A stretch of 64,000 nt of DNA from positions 32,186 to 96,185 of the forward strand of contig CAYWSX010000008.1 of NCBI GenBank assembly GCA_964461115.1, in the 5' to 3' direction. Shown one piece after another: positions 26,019 through 34,695 of the stretch. A program made the translations under genes and the position numbers. How positions within the stretch are numbered: the first letter of the stretch is position 1; each line of letters opens with the position of its first letter. The notes below the pieces were generated by a model. It made no database searches. It was given only the letters and a program-made list of their open reading frames with translations, and was not told the DNA's origin. The DNA is from RGIG2134 sp964461115 (GTDB lineage Bacteria; Cyanobacteriota; Vampirovibrionia; Gastranaerophilales; Gastranaerophilaceae).

Positions 26019-26289
26019 TTACGAAAAAGAGGCTTAATGCCTCTTTTTTATCGCTTTTTACATATTCAAGCTTTGAATCCGGATTTGTTGTTGAAGCCAT
26101 CCCTATACCCACATTTCCTGTGGGGCGGACTATATGACCCCCAAAAATGGTTTTTAACCATAAACAATCAGAAGTGTTAATTTGTTTTGCTTTTTTGGAG
26201 AAAATAGGAGCCATTGCCGCTAGAGCAATGCTCACAATTAAAAGTGTAATCATTGCTTCTGCAACAGAAAAGCCTTTTTCTTTTTTCAT
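25936..26289 (-). pseudogene. Truncated prepilin remnant
   Basis: Begins MKKEKGFSVAEAMITLLIVS..AAMAPIFSKKAK, a class III prepilin signal nearly identical to that of the gene at 57646 (GFSIAEAMITLLIVSVALAAMAPIMTKKAQ). The match continues through 'GNVGIGMASTTNPDSKLEY' (compare GRVGIGVSPSSNPTSRLE) and then stops near 26050, at the rbr terminator. The rest of the open frame (25936-26018) is merely antisense of rubrerythrin. So the C-terminal domain of ~230 residues has been lost. Probably non-functional or a mini-pilin. Confidence 0.7.
26024..26049 (+). terminator. Rubrerythrin terminator
   Basis: AAAAAGAGGC-TTAAT-GCCTCTTTTTT, 5 nt after the rbr stop; symmetrical, so it can also end the minus-strand prepilin remnant. 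Confidence 0.9.
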
Positions 26290-26353
26290 GACAAATCCAG
26301 ATAAACTATTAATGTGAATGTTATATCAGCGCACTGACGCTTGTCAAGAAGGT

Positions 26354-27301
26354 TTACCTGTGTCTCCAACAGGCAACATCAGTTTTACCAATGGTTATCA
26401 AATCAGGATTTTTTTTTGGGCAAATGTCCATAATTTCTACACACCGAGGATGAAACGGACATCCGTTAATTTTATCATTCAGTGCCGGCGGCTGACCATC
26501 AATTGGTATGAGTTTATCTTGGTTCATATCCGGTAATGCTTTAAAAAGAGCCTTTGTGTATGGATGAAGCGGATTTTTAAATAACTCTTCCCGTGAGGTA
26601 TATTCAACAATACGTCCGGCATACATAACAGCCACAAAATCAGCATTTTCGGCAACCAAAGCAAGGTCATGCGTGATTAAAATTATGGATGTTTGTGTTT
26701 TTTCTTTGATCTCCTCAAGCAGGTTCATAATTTGAGCCTGAACGGTTACATCTAATGCCGTTGTCGGCTCATCTGCGATAATAAGATCAGCATGACACGC
26801 AAGTGCCATGGCTATAATGATACGCTGCTTCATTCCGCCCGAAAGCTCATGTGGATATGCATTCATTCTTTCTTCGGCATTTGGAATTTTTACTTCTTTA
26901 AGCGCATTTATAGCTATTAGATTCGGATTTTCGACTTTAGGCTGATGAAGATTAATTACCTCCAAAAGCTGGTTTCCTACGGTATACAAAGGGTTCAACG
27001 CTGTCATCGGATCTTGGGGAATCAGTGCAATATTTTTGCCTCTAATTTTTTGCATTTGAAAATCTGACTTTAACAGTAAATTTTCCCCTCCAAAAAGAAC
27101 CTGTCCTGATTTAATTTCTGCCGTTTCGGGCAAAAGGTTTAAAATACTCATCGCCGTCAGTGTTTTTCCGCTGCCTGACTCTCCGACAATGGCCAGCATT
27201 TTACCTTTATCTACGTTTAAACTTACATCATATAACACCTGTTTAAAGCCGCTTGATAAATTAAAACCCAAATTCAGTTTTTCTATTACTAATAAAGTCA
27301 T
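26354..27301 (-). CDS. Oligopeptide/dipeptide ABC transporter ATPase (OppD/DppD type)
   Basis: 315 aa. ABC ATPase with Walker A 'GESGSGKT', Q-loop 'PQDPMTALNP', signature 'LSGGMKQR', Walker B 'LIIADEP', H-loop 'ITHD', and the OppD-family C-terminal Cys-rich tail 'CPFHPRCVEIMDICPKKNPD' (Fe-S or metal site in DppD-like proteins). The TTG at 27304 is less likely than the ATG at 27301, which forms TGATG with the upstream stop. No permease, binding protein or OppF gene is adjacent, so partners must be elsewhere. Confidence 0.88.
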   Translation of the reverse strand: MTLLVIEKLNLGFNLSSGFKQVLYDVSLNVDKGKMLAIVGESGSGKTLTAMSILNLLPETAEIKSGQVLFGGENLLLKSDFQMQKIRGKNIALIPQDPMTALNPLYTVGNQLLEVINLHQPKVENPNLIAINALKEVKIPNAEERMNAYPHELSGGMKQRIIIAMALACHADLIIADEPTTALDVTVQAQIMNLLEEIKEKTQTSIILITHDLALVAENADFVAVMYAGRIVEYTSREELFKNPLHPYTKALFKALPDMNQDKLIPIDGQPPALNDKINGCPFHPRCVEIMDICPKKNPDLITIGKTDVACWRHR

Positions 27302-28314
27302 CAATACACGCTATTCTTAATATGCCCGTCAAAAAAAGAATTTATATTATCCATTGTAATTTGCTTTATTCTGTTTTTTGCTTCTACTGTATCGTACGCT
27401 ATATGCGGCGTAATTACAACATTATCAAGCTTTGTAATTTGATGATTTAGCAAAATCTGCTTGACACAGTCTTTATCAATGTAGTCCATATCATAAAGCA
27501 TATCAAAGTCAGACGTAGCCTGTTCATACTCTAAAACATCAAGACCCGCTCCTCTAATAGTATTAAAACTAAGCGCTTTATAAAGTGCAGATGTTTTTAT
27601 GAGTTCACCCCGAGCCGTGTTAATAATAATTGCTGATTCTTTCATCAAAGCTATTTTATTCTCATTTATGAGATGAAAGTTGTCTTTTGTCAGCGGAGCG
27701 TGAAGCGAAATAAAATCAGACTGCATTAAAAGCGTATCAAGGTCGGTGTATTCTAAGTTATAATTTTGTTTTAGTTCTTGATTTTCATATAAATCATAGC
27801 CCAGAATTTTCATATTTAAACCATGTGCTATTTTAACAAGTTCCGCACCGATAGCCCCTACACCGATTATCCCAATTGTTTTATTTAATAGTTCCATACC
27901 TACATAATCAACATATTCTTGATTTTCTTTAAGCATATTCAAATAAGAATGAGAAATTTTACGTGAAACATCTAAGAGCAAACCAAGAGCAAACTCAGCA
28001 ACCGTTCTGTTTCCATAGCCTTTCGCGTTTACAACGGCAATATTATTAGCTTTGCAATAGTCTACATCGATATTGTTAAATCCGACACACCTCAAGGCAA
28101 TTAATTTCAAATTAGGAAATTTTTTCAGGACGTCTTCATTCACATTAGAAATTGTAAAACAGGAAAGGACTTCAGCTTTTTTCATTTCCTCATTTACGTC
28201 CGTGCGAGGATTCAGTGTCTGCTTTATAAATTTTGCGTTATATTTGCCTTCGCATTGATCTTTGAAAAAGTTTTTATCGTCTTTATTTATATTAAAAAAT
28301 AAAATCGTTTGCAT
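27301..28314 (-). CDS. D-isomer 2-hydroxyacid dehydrogenase (D-lactate dehydrogenase-like)
   Basis: 337 aa. NAD-binding 'IGIIGVGAIGAELVKIAHG', catalytic Arg in 'INTARGELI', Glu in 'GAGLDVLEYE' and His in 'VVITPHIAYDT'. Tyr101-type and N-terminal features 'LRCVGFNNIDVDYC' fit the D-LDH branch, reducing pyruvate to D-lactate with NADH. Good ribosome site (CAGGAG). First gene of a two-gene unit with the OppD-like gene. Confidence 0.87.
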   Translation of the reverse strand: MQTILFFNINKDDKNFFKDQCEGKYNAKFIKQTLNPRTDVNEEMKKAEVLSCFTISNVNEDVLKKFPNLKLIALRCVGFNNIDVDYCKANNIAVVNAKGYGNRTVAEFALGLLLDVSRKISHSYLNMLKENQEYVDYVGMELLNKTIGIIGVGAIGAELVKIAHGLNMKILGYDLYENQELKQNYNLEYTDLDTLLMQSDFISLHAPLTKDNFHLINENKIALMKESAIIINTARGELIKTSALYKALSFNTIRGAGLDVLEYEQATSDFDMLYDMDYIDKDCVKQILLNHQITKLDNVVITPHIAYDTVEAKNRIKQITMDNINSFFDGHIKNSVY

Positions 28315-28397
28315 TTTTATCTCCTGTATTTTAATTTTTACACAGGAAATGGTGTTTTTTTACCTACCGAAAGAAACCCGGAGGGCTAGTTTTAAAA

Positions 28398-29726
28398 CTA
28401 AAAATCTACAACTTTTTTGAGCTCTTTTTTCTTTTGCTCAAGTTTTGCTTCTCTTAAGCGTTTAAACAAGGCTCTTTTTTTAGAGCCGGCAGCAATAAAA
28501 TCATTCATTTTTGTATAATTAAAGTCATTTTCCCATCTTGCAATAACAACAGTTGCAACACAGTTTCCTATAAGGTTTACCGTAGTTCTGCCCATATCTA
28601 AAATTTGATCAATACCCAAAAGAATTGCAACCCCTATAATAGGATATCCAAAGGAAGAAAGCGTTCCCGCCATAACAACAAGAGAGACTCGCGGAATACC
28701 GGCAATACCCTTAGATGTGAGCATTAGGGCAATCATAAGAAAAGCCTGTTGTGAAAGTGTGAGATCTATACCTACAATTTGAGTAGAAAATAAAACGCCC
28801 AGTGATAAATAGAGTGTGCTTCCGTCGAGATTAAAAGTATAACCTGTCGGCATCACAAAACCAACTATATTTTTAGGAACACCAAATTTTTCCATTACTT
28901 CCATAGCTTTTGGAAGAGCCGCTTCAGAACTTGCTGTTGAAAAAGCAAGAAGCGCGGGTTCAGAAATGGCTTTTGTTAATCCTTTAAACGGAACCTTACA
29001 AATCTTGCAAGCCAATAGCAAAACACAAAAAATAAATATTGCCAATGCAGAATAAAGTGCAAAAATTACTTTTGCATAATTACCGAGAATTTGAAAACCA
29101 TTATGTGCTACGGTTGAAGCAATTGCACCAAAAATACCAATAGGGGCAAACCACATTACAAGTTCGGTAAATTTAAACATAATGTCGGACAACGAAGTAA
29201 GCATTCCGAGAAAAGGTTTTGCCTTTTCACCAATTGCACAGATTGCAATTGCAAAAAATATTGCAAAAACGACAATCTGTAAAAGATTTCCGGTTGCCAT
29301 TGCATCAATAATGCTGGTCGGAACCATTGACGTTATCATTTGAGATAACGTTTCGTGGTGATTAGATTCGGCCATAAGATTAACTGTATTCATTTGTACA
29401 GAACTTACATTAATGCTGAAACCTTTTCCGGGTTGAAAAATATGTCCTGCCATCAATCCTATAATGAGCGCAATTGTTGTAACTACTTCAAAATAAAATA
29501 TGGTTTTGATACCGATTTTTCCGAGATTTTTAACATCACCGTGCCCGGCAATACCGATAACAAGTGTTGCAAACAAAAGAGGCGCAATAATCATCTTTAT
29601 CATGTTCAGAAAAACAGTAGCTAAAAATTGTGTTTTTACTCCGACTTGCGGAAAAAAACCACCAACCAACACACCCAGTGCCAAAGATATAAAGATATAT
29701 AATGTGAGCTTTTTGCTCTTCATCAC
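28398..29726 (-). CDS. Dicarboxylate/amino acid:cation symporter (DAACS family)
   Basis: 442 aa, 8 membrane helices plus two re-entrant loops of the GltP/DctA fold: 'PLLFATLVIGIAGHGD', 'AFSTASSEAALPKAMEVMEKFGVPKNIVGFVMPTGYTFNLDGSTLYLS', 'GIAGIPRVSLVVMAGTL', 'DQILDMGRTTVNLIGN'. Na+ or H+ driven uptake of glutamate/aspartate or C4-dicarboxylates. The Arg in the substrate region 'MGRTTVN' fits dicarboxylate or acidic amino-acid transport. Confidence 0.93.
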   Translation of the reverse strand: MMKSKKLTLYIFISLALGVLVGGFFPQVGVKTQFLATVFLNMIKMIIAPLLFATLVIGIAGHGDVKNLGKIGIKTIFYFEVVTTIALIIGLMAGHIFQPGKGFSINVSSVQMNTVNLMAESNHHETLSQMITSMVPTSIIDAMATGNLLQIVVFAIFFAIAICAIGEKAKPFLGMLTSLSDIMFKFTELVMWFAPIGIFGAIASTVAHNGFQILGNYAKVIFALYSALAIFIFCVLLLACKICKVPFKGLTKAISEPALLAFSTASSEAALPKAMEVMEKFGVPKNIVGFVMPTGYTFNLDGSTLYLSLGVLFSTQIVGIDLTLSQQAFLMIALMLTSKGIAGIPRVSLVVMAGTLSSFGYPIIGVAILLGIDQILDMGRTTVNLIGNCVATVVIARWENDFNYTKMNDFIAAGSKKRALFKRLREAKLEQKKKELKKVVDF

Positions 29727-29872
29727 GGCCGCTCCTTAATTTCATTGTATTACAAATATCAGATTTTTAAAGTCAGATTTGTTTCAATTTGTAACTTTTT
29801 GTTCTCTATACATAAAGTTAGAAGCTTAAAATCCGATATAAATAATGCGGGTTAGTGTAAAGGATATAAAAA

Positions 29873-30046
29873 ATGAACAATTACGAACATTTCAAAAAAG
29901 CAGTTTCAGCAAGAGAAAGAAAAAATTATCAAGACCTTAGAAAAGAAGTAAAAACTGTTGAATTTGCAATCGAAAAGTTTTTGTCTAGTGCCTTAGAATG
30001 CACATCAACAATGGCAGAAAAAGATTTTTTTGTTTCTGCGTTATAA
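29873..30046 (+). CDS. Small hypothetical protein (57 aa)
   Basis: 57 aa, begins MNNYEHFKKAVSARERKNYQ and ends KDFFVSAL; helical and highly charged, single Cys. AAAGGA 8 nt upstream is a good ribosome site and codon use is normal. Its stop overlaps the convergent lplA stop by 6 nt. No family recognised. Confidence 0.55.
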   Translation: MNNYEHFKKAVSARERKNYQDLRKEVKTVEFAIEKFLSSALECTSTMAEKDFFVSAL

Positions 30047-30745
30047 ATTGCTTTCACCAAATTCTGTAAAGCAAAGATTAAATTCTTCTTCAAATCCTTC
30101 TTTTATGGCAGGAATTAATTCCTGCAAAGTAAGATTTTTATTAATTTCATTTAAAAAAGTTATTTCATCGGCGTTAACTTGTTCTTGAAATAACTTTTTT
30201 ATTCTTCCAAAATCTATATCTATCAAAATAGAACCGTGCTGCAGTATATAGCCTGATTTTCTCACCTGAGCCGAACCTATTATTTTTTTTCCGTTATAAC
30301 TCAAATCAGCACCTGTTGAAAGCGACATACAATACTCAGCAGAGGCTTTCACGTTTTTTTGAAATGGAAAATCAACATCTATCTCAAGTTTTTTCATTCC
30401 TTTTATTAGTGCGCTTGATATTTCTTTATATGACAGAATTACACTATCATGAGCTTTTAAAAATTCATTAGGACAAATAAAACAGTATGTGATTTCTTTA
30501 TCGTGAAAAAGTGCTCTGCCGCCTGTTATGCGTTTAACGTTGTCAATATTATTTTCTTTACAGAAGGCTAAATCAATACTTTCTGTTTTTTGGTTGCGAC
30601 CTAAAGAAACGCAAGCGGGTTTCCAGCCGTAAAGTCTTAAAATAGGCTCTTTGAGTTTATTTTCAATGCTGAAATTCAGCAATTTTTCATCAAACTCCAT
30701 GTTAAATTTGCCTGAATTCACACTGTATGGTACAAATTTTGCCAT
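30041..30745 (-). CDS. lplA: Lipoate-protein ligase/octanoyltransferase (LplA/LipM-like)
   Basis: 234 aa BPL_LplA_LipB-fold protein. Motif 'VKRITGGRALFHDKEITYCFI' (RRxTGGxxVxHD type) and 'YNGKKIIGSAQVRKSGYILQHGSIL', with the Lys and Gln-His-Gly of the lipoyl-AMP/acyl site. Attaches lipoate or octanoate to E2/GcvH lysines. Whether it is ligase or transferase is not settled by sequence. Two nt after thrB. Confidence 0.85.
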   Translation of the reverse strand: MAKFVPYSVNSGKFNMEFDEKLLNFSIENKLKEPILRLYGWKPACVSLGRNQKTESIDLAFCKENNIDNVKRITGGRALFHDKEITYCFICPNEFLKAHDSVILSYKEISSALIKGMKKLEIDVDFPFQKNVKASAEYCMSLSTGADLSYNGKKIIGSAQVRKSGYILQHGSILIDIDFGRIKKLFQEQVNADEITFLNEINKNLTLQELIPAIKEGFEEEFNLCFTEFGESNL

Positions 30746-30747
30746 AA

Positions 30748-31680
30748 TTAACTTACAACTATTGCGCCTTGTTCTTCAATCTTCAAAACCTGAATATCTG
30801 ATTTTACATTCAAGTTCGACCAAGTTTCCCGGACAATATCTTTAATTTTATCTTGGTTACCGCCTTTGGTTATTACGAGAACAGCAGGACCTGCACCGCT
30901 TAACACACAACCGAGAACATCAGGCTCGTGTTTTAAATTTTCAATGATTTCGCTTAAACCCGGAACCAGTTTCATCCTATATGGCTGGTGAATTTTATCC
31001 TGAAGTGCAAGTTTCATCAATTCTTCGTCTTCATTGCTTATAGCCTGAATAAGCATTGCACATCTTCTTGCATTGAAAGCCGCATCTTTGATAGGAATTT
31101 CTTTAGGTATTACCGAGCGTGCAATGTCTGTTGCAAGTTCATAATCAGGCACACAAACCATTATTTTCCAATCTTCGGGCCAATCAAGTTTTCTGTAAAC
31201 GACACTTCCGTCATCTTCCTGTGAAGACAGAACCAATCCGCCTACAATTGCAGGAGTAGCATTATCAGGATGGCCTTCAACCTCCGTTGCTATTGATAAA
31301 AGGGCTGCTTCGTCAGCAGGTTTTCCCAAAAGTTCATTTGCGGCTATCAGCCCGCCTACAATAACTGAAGCAGAACTTCCCAAACCTTTAGCAATAGGGA
31401 TTTCAGACTTAATTGTTATTTTTAATTCACTCGGCGTTTGCCCGATTGAGTTATAAAGAAGCTCCACAGCTTTATATACAATGTTATTTTTATCCGTAGG
31501 AATAGACATCAAATCAAGTTCTTCCTGATTATTTGAAAGAATTGATATTTCAATACCTGTACCCGGCATAACAGTTTCTTCAATCATTACTTCATTATAT
31601 ATAGGAAGCGCCAACCCTAAACAATCAAATCCGGGTCCTAGGTTTGCTGATGTTGCAGGAACTTTTACAGATACTTTCAT
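30748..31680 (-). CDS. thrB: Homoserine kinase
   Basis: 310 aa GHMP kinase: 'VKVPATSANLGPGFDCLGLALPIYNE', ATP-binding 'PIAKGLGSSASVIVGGLIAANELLG', 'LSGAGPAVLVIT'. Phosphorylates homoserine in threonine synthesis. 18 nt after dnaN, 2 nt before lplA. Confidence 0.93.
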   Translation of the reverse strand: MKVSVKVPATSANLGPGFDCLGLALPIYNEVMIEETVMPGTGIEISILSNNQEELDLMSIPTDKNNIVYKAVELLYNSIGQTPSELKITIKSEIPIAKGLGSSASVIVGGLIAANELLGKPADEAALLSIATEVEGHPDNATPAIVGGLVLSSQEDDGSVVYRKLDWPEDWKIMVCVPDYELATDIARSVIPKEIPIKDAAFNARRCAMLIQAISNEDEELMKLALQDKIHQPYRMKLVPGLSEIIENLKHEPDVLGCVLSGAGPAVLVITKGGNQDKIKDIVRETWSNLNVKSDIQVLKIEEQGAIVVS

Positions 31681-31698
31681 TTTTAATTTAATCCTCTA

Positions 31699-32820
31699 CT
31701 ATCTAATCTGGATAGGCATAATCAAGCACAAATAATCATCTTCCGAATCAGGTTTGAAAATTGTAGCTGACAAACTGCCGCCCAGTCCTATTTTAACATT
31801 TTTACTTTCCATTATCTTCAAAGAGTCTAACACATACTTATAGTTAAAAGCTATTACCAACTCTTCACTATCCGAAAATTCAACAGAAATAGTATCTTCA
31901 GAAGCACCTGTATCCGGTGTATCAGCTTTAAGTGTCAATTCTTCTTTATTAAAAGTAAATTTTATTATATTGGTTCTTTCGTTAACCATTACAGAAACTC
32001 TTTCAAGAGCATTTATCAATTCTTCTCTTGCGACAATAGCTTCTTTAGCACATGAAGCCGGAATAAGCTGTTTGTATGGAGGATATTCACCTTCAAGAAG
32101 TCTTGAAGAAAGGATAACAGTATTTGTTTTAATAATAATTCTTGAGGTCTCCGCATAAATTTCAAGAACTGTGTCATTTATCAAAGAAACTATTCTCAAA
32201 ACTTCTTGAAGAGTTCTTGACGGAATTACGAAGGTTTTTGCCTTTTCATCGTCATTTTTAATTATTTCTACAATTCTTGTAAGACGGTTACCGTCAGTTG
32301 CAGCCATTTCAAGAGTTTTGTCGTTTATAGAGCAAAAAACGCCGCTTATGATGTTTCTGTTTTCATAGTTCGCAGCTGCATAAACTGTATGCTTTATTCC
32401 TTTGACAAAAGGCGTAACTTCAATTTCAAAAGACTCTTTATCTTCGAGATAGCTTTTGTCGATAGTGTTTGGAAACTCGCTTGCTGAAATTCCGACAAGT
32501 TCGAATTTTGCATTTCCGCAGGTAATACTTGCAACGTTTGAGTTTAGGTCAATGTTGAACATAACAGGCTTATCTGAGAGTCTTGATACAATGTCGCTCA
32601 ATTTTTTTGCAGGAAGAGTAATTTTTCCTTCTGTATCAACGACTGCTGTTGTTTTTGCAACAATTGATAAATCAAGGTCAGTTGCAGAAAATTGAACTTC
32701 ATTATCTTTTGCTTCTATCAAGATATTAGAAAGAACAGGCTGAATACCTTTTGACATACTTGCTTTTTCAACAATTCTCAAATTATTCAGCAAAGATTCT
32801 TTTTCTATTGTAAAAATCAT
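31699..32820 (-). CDS. dnaN: DNA polymerase III beta sliding clamp
   Basis: 373 aa, three repeated clamp domains; forms a ring dimer holding the replicase on DNA. Start MIFTIEKESLLNNLRIVEKASM, 'LPAKKLSDIVSRLSDKPVMFNI', 'GVFCSINDKTLEMAATDGNRLTRI', C-terminal 'YLCLIMPIQIR' (PM-R clamp ending). Followed at 18 nt by thrB and lplA in one unit. Upstream lies the candidate origin. Confidence 0.96.
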   Translation of the reverse strand: MIFTIEKESLLNNLRIVEKASMSKGIQPVLSNILIEAKDNEVQFSATDLDLSIVAKTTAVVDTEGKITLPAKKLSDIVSRLSDKPVMFNIDLNSNVASITCGNAKFELVGISASEFPNTIDKSYLEDKESFEIEVTPFVKGIKHTVYAAANYENRNIISGVFCSINDKTLEMAATDGNRLTRIVEIIKNDDEKAKTFVIPSRTLQEVLRIVSLINDTVLEIYAETSRIIIKTNTVILSSRLLEGEYPPYKQLIPASCAKEAIVAREELINALERVSVMVNERTNIIKFTFNKEELTLKADTPDTGASEDTISVEFSDSEELVIAFNYKYVLDSLKIMESKNVKIGLGGSLSATIFKPDSEDDYLCLIMPIQIR

Positions 32821-33078
32821 ATTTCACTCCTCATTTTAATTGATTATTTATATTAATAATAATATATAAAAATAATAATAGTAATAAGAGATTAATTTTT
32901 ATGTACATAAAATATTAAAAGCCAGTTATACAAAGCTTTTTCAAATGTAAAGAAATTGTAGATAAATGAAACAAAACTTGTATTTTGTTATTGTATTTTT
33001 GTATAAAAAAGACTTTATACAAATTTTCAGAGAATAAATATAAAACTTTTTAATACTTATCTACAAGTTTTCTACAAA
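32821..33078. other. oriC: Candidate replication origin (oriC) upstream of dnaN
   Basis: 258 nt, extremely AT-rich, no gene. DnaA-box-like nonamers: TTATCTACA at 33057-33065, TTTTCTACA at 33068-33076 (both plus strand) and TTATCTACA on the minus strand at 32958-32966, each one base off TTATCCACA or TTTTCCACA. TTATACAAA occurs twice (32926, 33015). An ATATAATAATAA-type stretch at 32850-32890 could be the unwinding element. Linkage to dnaN recalls cyanobacterial origins. In + strand coding samples G is below C left of here and above C right of here. Confidence 0.5.
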
Positions 33079-33369
33079 TCATAATTTTTTGTTTTGATGT
33101 TCGTGTAAAAACCTCGAAATGTCAACGTTTTCAACACTTTCAATATAATTGTAAAGTGCTTGTGTAAGATTACGCCCTGTTTCTGATTTTGGAATTATTA
33201 AAAAATCACCTTTTTTGTTTTTTGCAAAGTAGCATTCACTTTGAATTATTTTATCGATTTTTGTTTTCGCAGGTGTTGATATTCTCTTTTTAAGCCAAAG
33301 AGAAGCAATTCTTATATATTTTTTTGTTTTTGTTTTTCTTAAAAATTTAGAAAAGCTGTTTAAAATCAT
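33079..33369 (-). CDS. Hypothetical basic protein (96 aa)
   Basis: 96 aa, very Lys-rich N-terminus (MILNSFSKFLRKTKTKKYIR), no signal peptide, middle 'CYFAKNKKGDFLIIPKSETGRNLTQALYNYIESVEN'. Overlaps coaE by 4 nt (ATGA), so translationally coupled to it. Lies directly beside the candidate origin; a nucleic-acid-binding role is only a guess. No family recognised. Confidence 0.65.
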   Translation of the reverse strand: MILNSFSKFLRKTKTKKYIRIASLWLKKRISTPAKTKIDKIIQSECYFAKNKKGDFLIIPKSETGRNLTQALYNYIESVENVDISRFLHEHQNKKL

Positions 33370-33953
33370 GATAATTCTTTTATAATTTTTTTTATCTCTT
33401 CTTCCAGTTCATCAAGAGATTTATTTTCATTTATTATGACATAATCTGATTTTTCTTTCTTCGCCTCTTGGTTCATTTGAGCTTTCATAATTTTTTTAAT
33501 ATATTCTTCATCCAGATTGTTGCGTTTTTTAATTCGCTCCAGTCTGATTTTGTCACTTGCGTATACCAATATTATTTTATCAACTAAATATTCATAATTT
33601 TTTTCAAATAAAAGAGGAATATCAACAACACACATTTTTGAATCTTTTTCACGATCGAAAAAGGCATAACCCTCCTTTATAACATAGGGATGTAAAAGTT
33701 TTTCCAGTTCTCTTTTTTTGTTTATGTCGGAAAAAACAATTTTTCCCAACTTTTTACGGTCTATTTTTCCGTTAGTTGTGATGTCTTCTCCTTTAAATAA
33801 ATTTAAAACTAAAGAGATAACTTCTTTATCATTTTCGAGCATGTCATGGCAGATGGTGTCAGCATCAAGAGAGTTTATACCAAGATTGTTAAATATTTTT
33901 TCTACTTCGGATTTCCCTGCGGCGATATTTCCTGTAAGTCCGATTTTTATCAT
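33366..33953 (-). CDS. coaE: Dephospho-CoA kinase
   Basis: 195 aa. Final step of coenzyme A synthesis. P-loop 'GLTGNIAAGKSEVEKIFNNLG', 'DADTICHDM', 'VVDIPLLFE', 'RLERIKKRNNLDEEYIKKIMKAQ'. First gene of a coaE-orf96 pair; shares an intergenic promoter region with the divergent ilvN. Confidence 0.95.
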   Translation of the reverse strand: MIKIGLTGNIAAGKSEVEKIFNNLGINSLDADTICHDMLENDKEVISLVLNLFKGEDITTNGKIDRKKLGKIVFSDINKKRELEKLLHPYVIKEGYAFFDREKDSKMCVVDIPLLFEKNYEYLVDKIILVYASDKIRLERIKKRNNLDEEYIKKIMKAQMNQEAKKEKSDYVIINENKSLDELEEEIKKIIKELS

Positions 33954-34033
33954 AAAAAATTCCTTTTGTGTGTTTATTGTTATGCTGTTTTATGATACAA
34001 TATAAATCAAACAATTAGAATAGAGGGTTGGCA

Positions 34034-34534
34034 ATGAAACATACTATATCTGTTTTGGTAAGAAATGAATCAGGCGTTTTATCAAGAGTTTCCGATTTAT
34101 TCTCGGGAAGAGGATATAATATTGAAAGTTTGACCGTGGCACCAACATTGGACACGGATTATTCACGTTTGACCGTAATTACTCATGGGGAAGACGCGGT
34201 TGTAGAGCAAATAACAAAACAGTTAAACAGATTGATACCTATTTTAAAAGTTGTAGATTTAAATTCTCTTGATCACATAGAAAGAGAACTCATCTTGTGC
34301 AAAGTTACAGCAAAAGAAGAAGCTCGCTCTGAAATTTTGAGAATTGTTGAAATTTTTGACGCAAAAATAATTGAAGTAACAGCAAAAAGCTATACAATCC
34401 AGGCATTTGGAGATTGCCGCCAAATAAATTCTTTAATTGAGCTTTTACGCCCTATGGGAATTAAGGAACTTGTACGTTCTGGCAAGGTTGCAATTTCTCG
34501 AGAAAATCAATTTGTAAACATAAAAAATATTTAA
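34034..34534 (+). CDS. ilvN: Acetolactate synthase small (regulatory) subunit
   Basis: 166 aa. ACT domain 'HTISVLVRNESGVLSRVSDLFSGRGYNIESLTVAPT', the valine-binding regulatory region, then the ALS small-subunit C-terminal domain ('SYTIQAFGDCRQINSLIELLRPMGIKELVRSGKVAISR'). Confers valine feedback on the catalytic subunit, which is not in this window. ATG at 34034 with GAGGG upstream; an earlier TTG at 34028 is less likely. Promoter-like TTATTG-16-TACAAT at 33974-34001. Confidence 0.93.
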   Translation: MKHTISVLVRNESGVLSRVSDLFSGRGYNIESLTVAPTLDTDYSRLTVITHGEDAVVEQITKQLNRLIPILKVVDLNSLDHIERELILCKVTAKEEARSEILRIVEIFDAKIIEVTAKSYTIQAFGDCRQINSLIELLRPMGIKELVRSGKVAISRENQFVNIKNI

Positions 34535-34618
34535 GAAAAATAAAGTTTTATTTAAATTTCTTCATGTTTGTATTATTCTGTTTTTACAAGTTAGATAGCA
34601 CGATAGGCCATGCTTAGT

Positions 34619-34648
34619 TTGTGTAAATTTTAACCCGATTTTTATACA
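34619..34648 (+). promoter_or_regulatory. Predicted promoter of rpsB-tsf
   Basis: TTGTGT (34619-34624), 18-nt spacer, TATACA (34643-34648), 48 nt before rpsB. Confidence 0.4.
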
Positions 34649-34695
34649 AATGGTGATATTGAACTTGTGCGTATAAGTAAAAAAGGAGAAAAACC

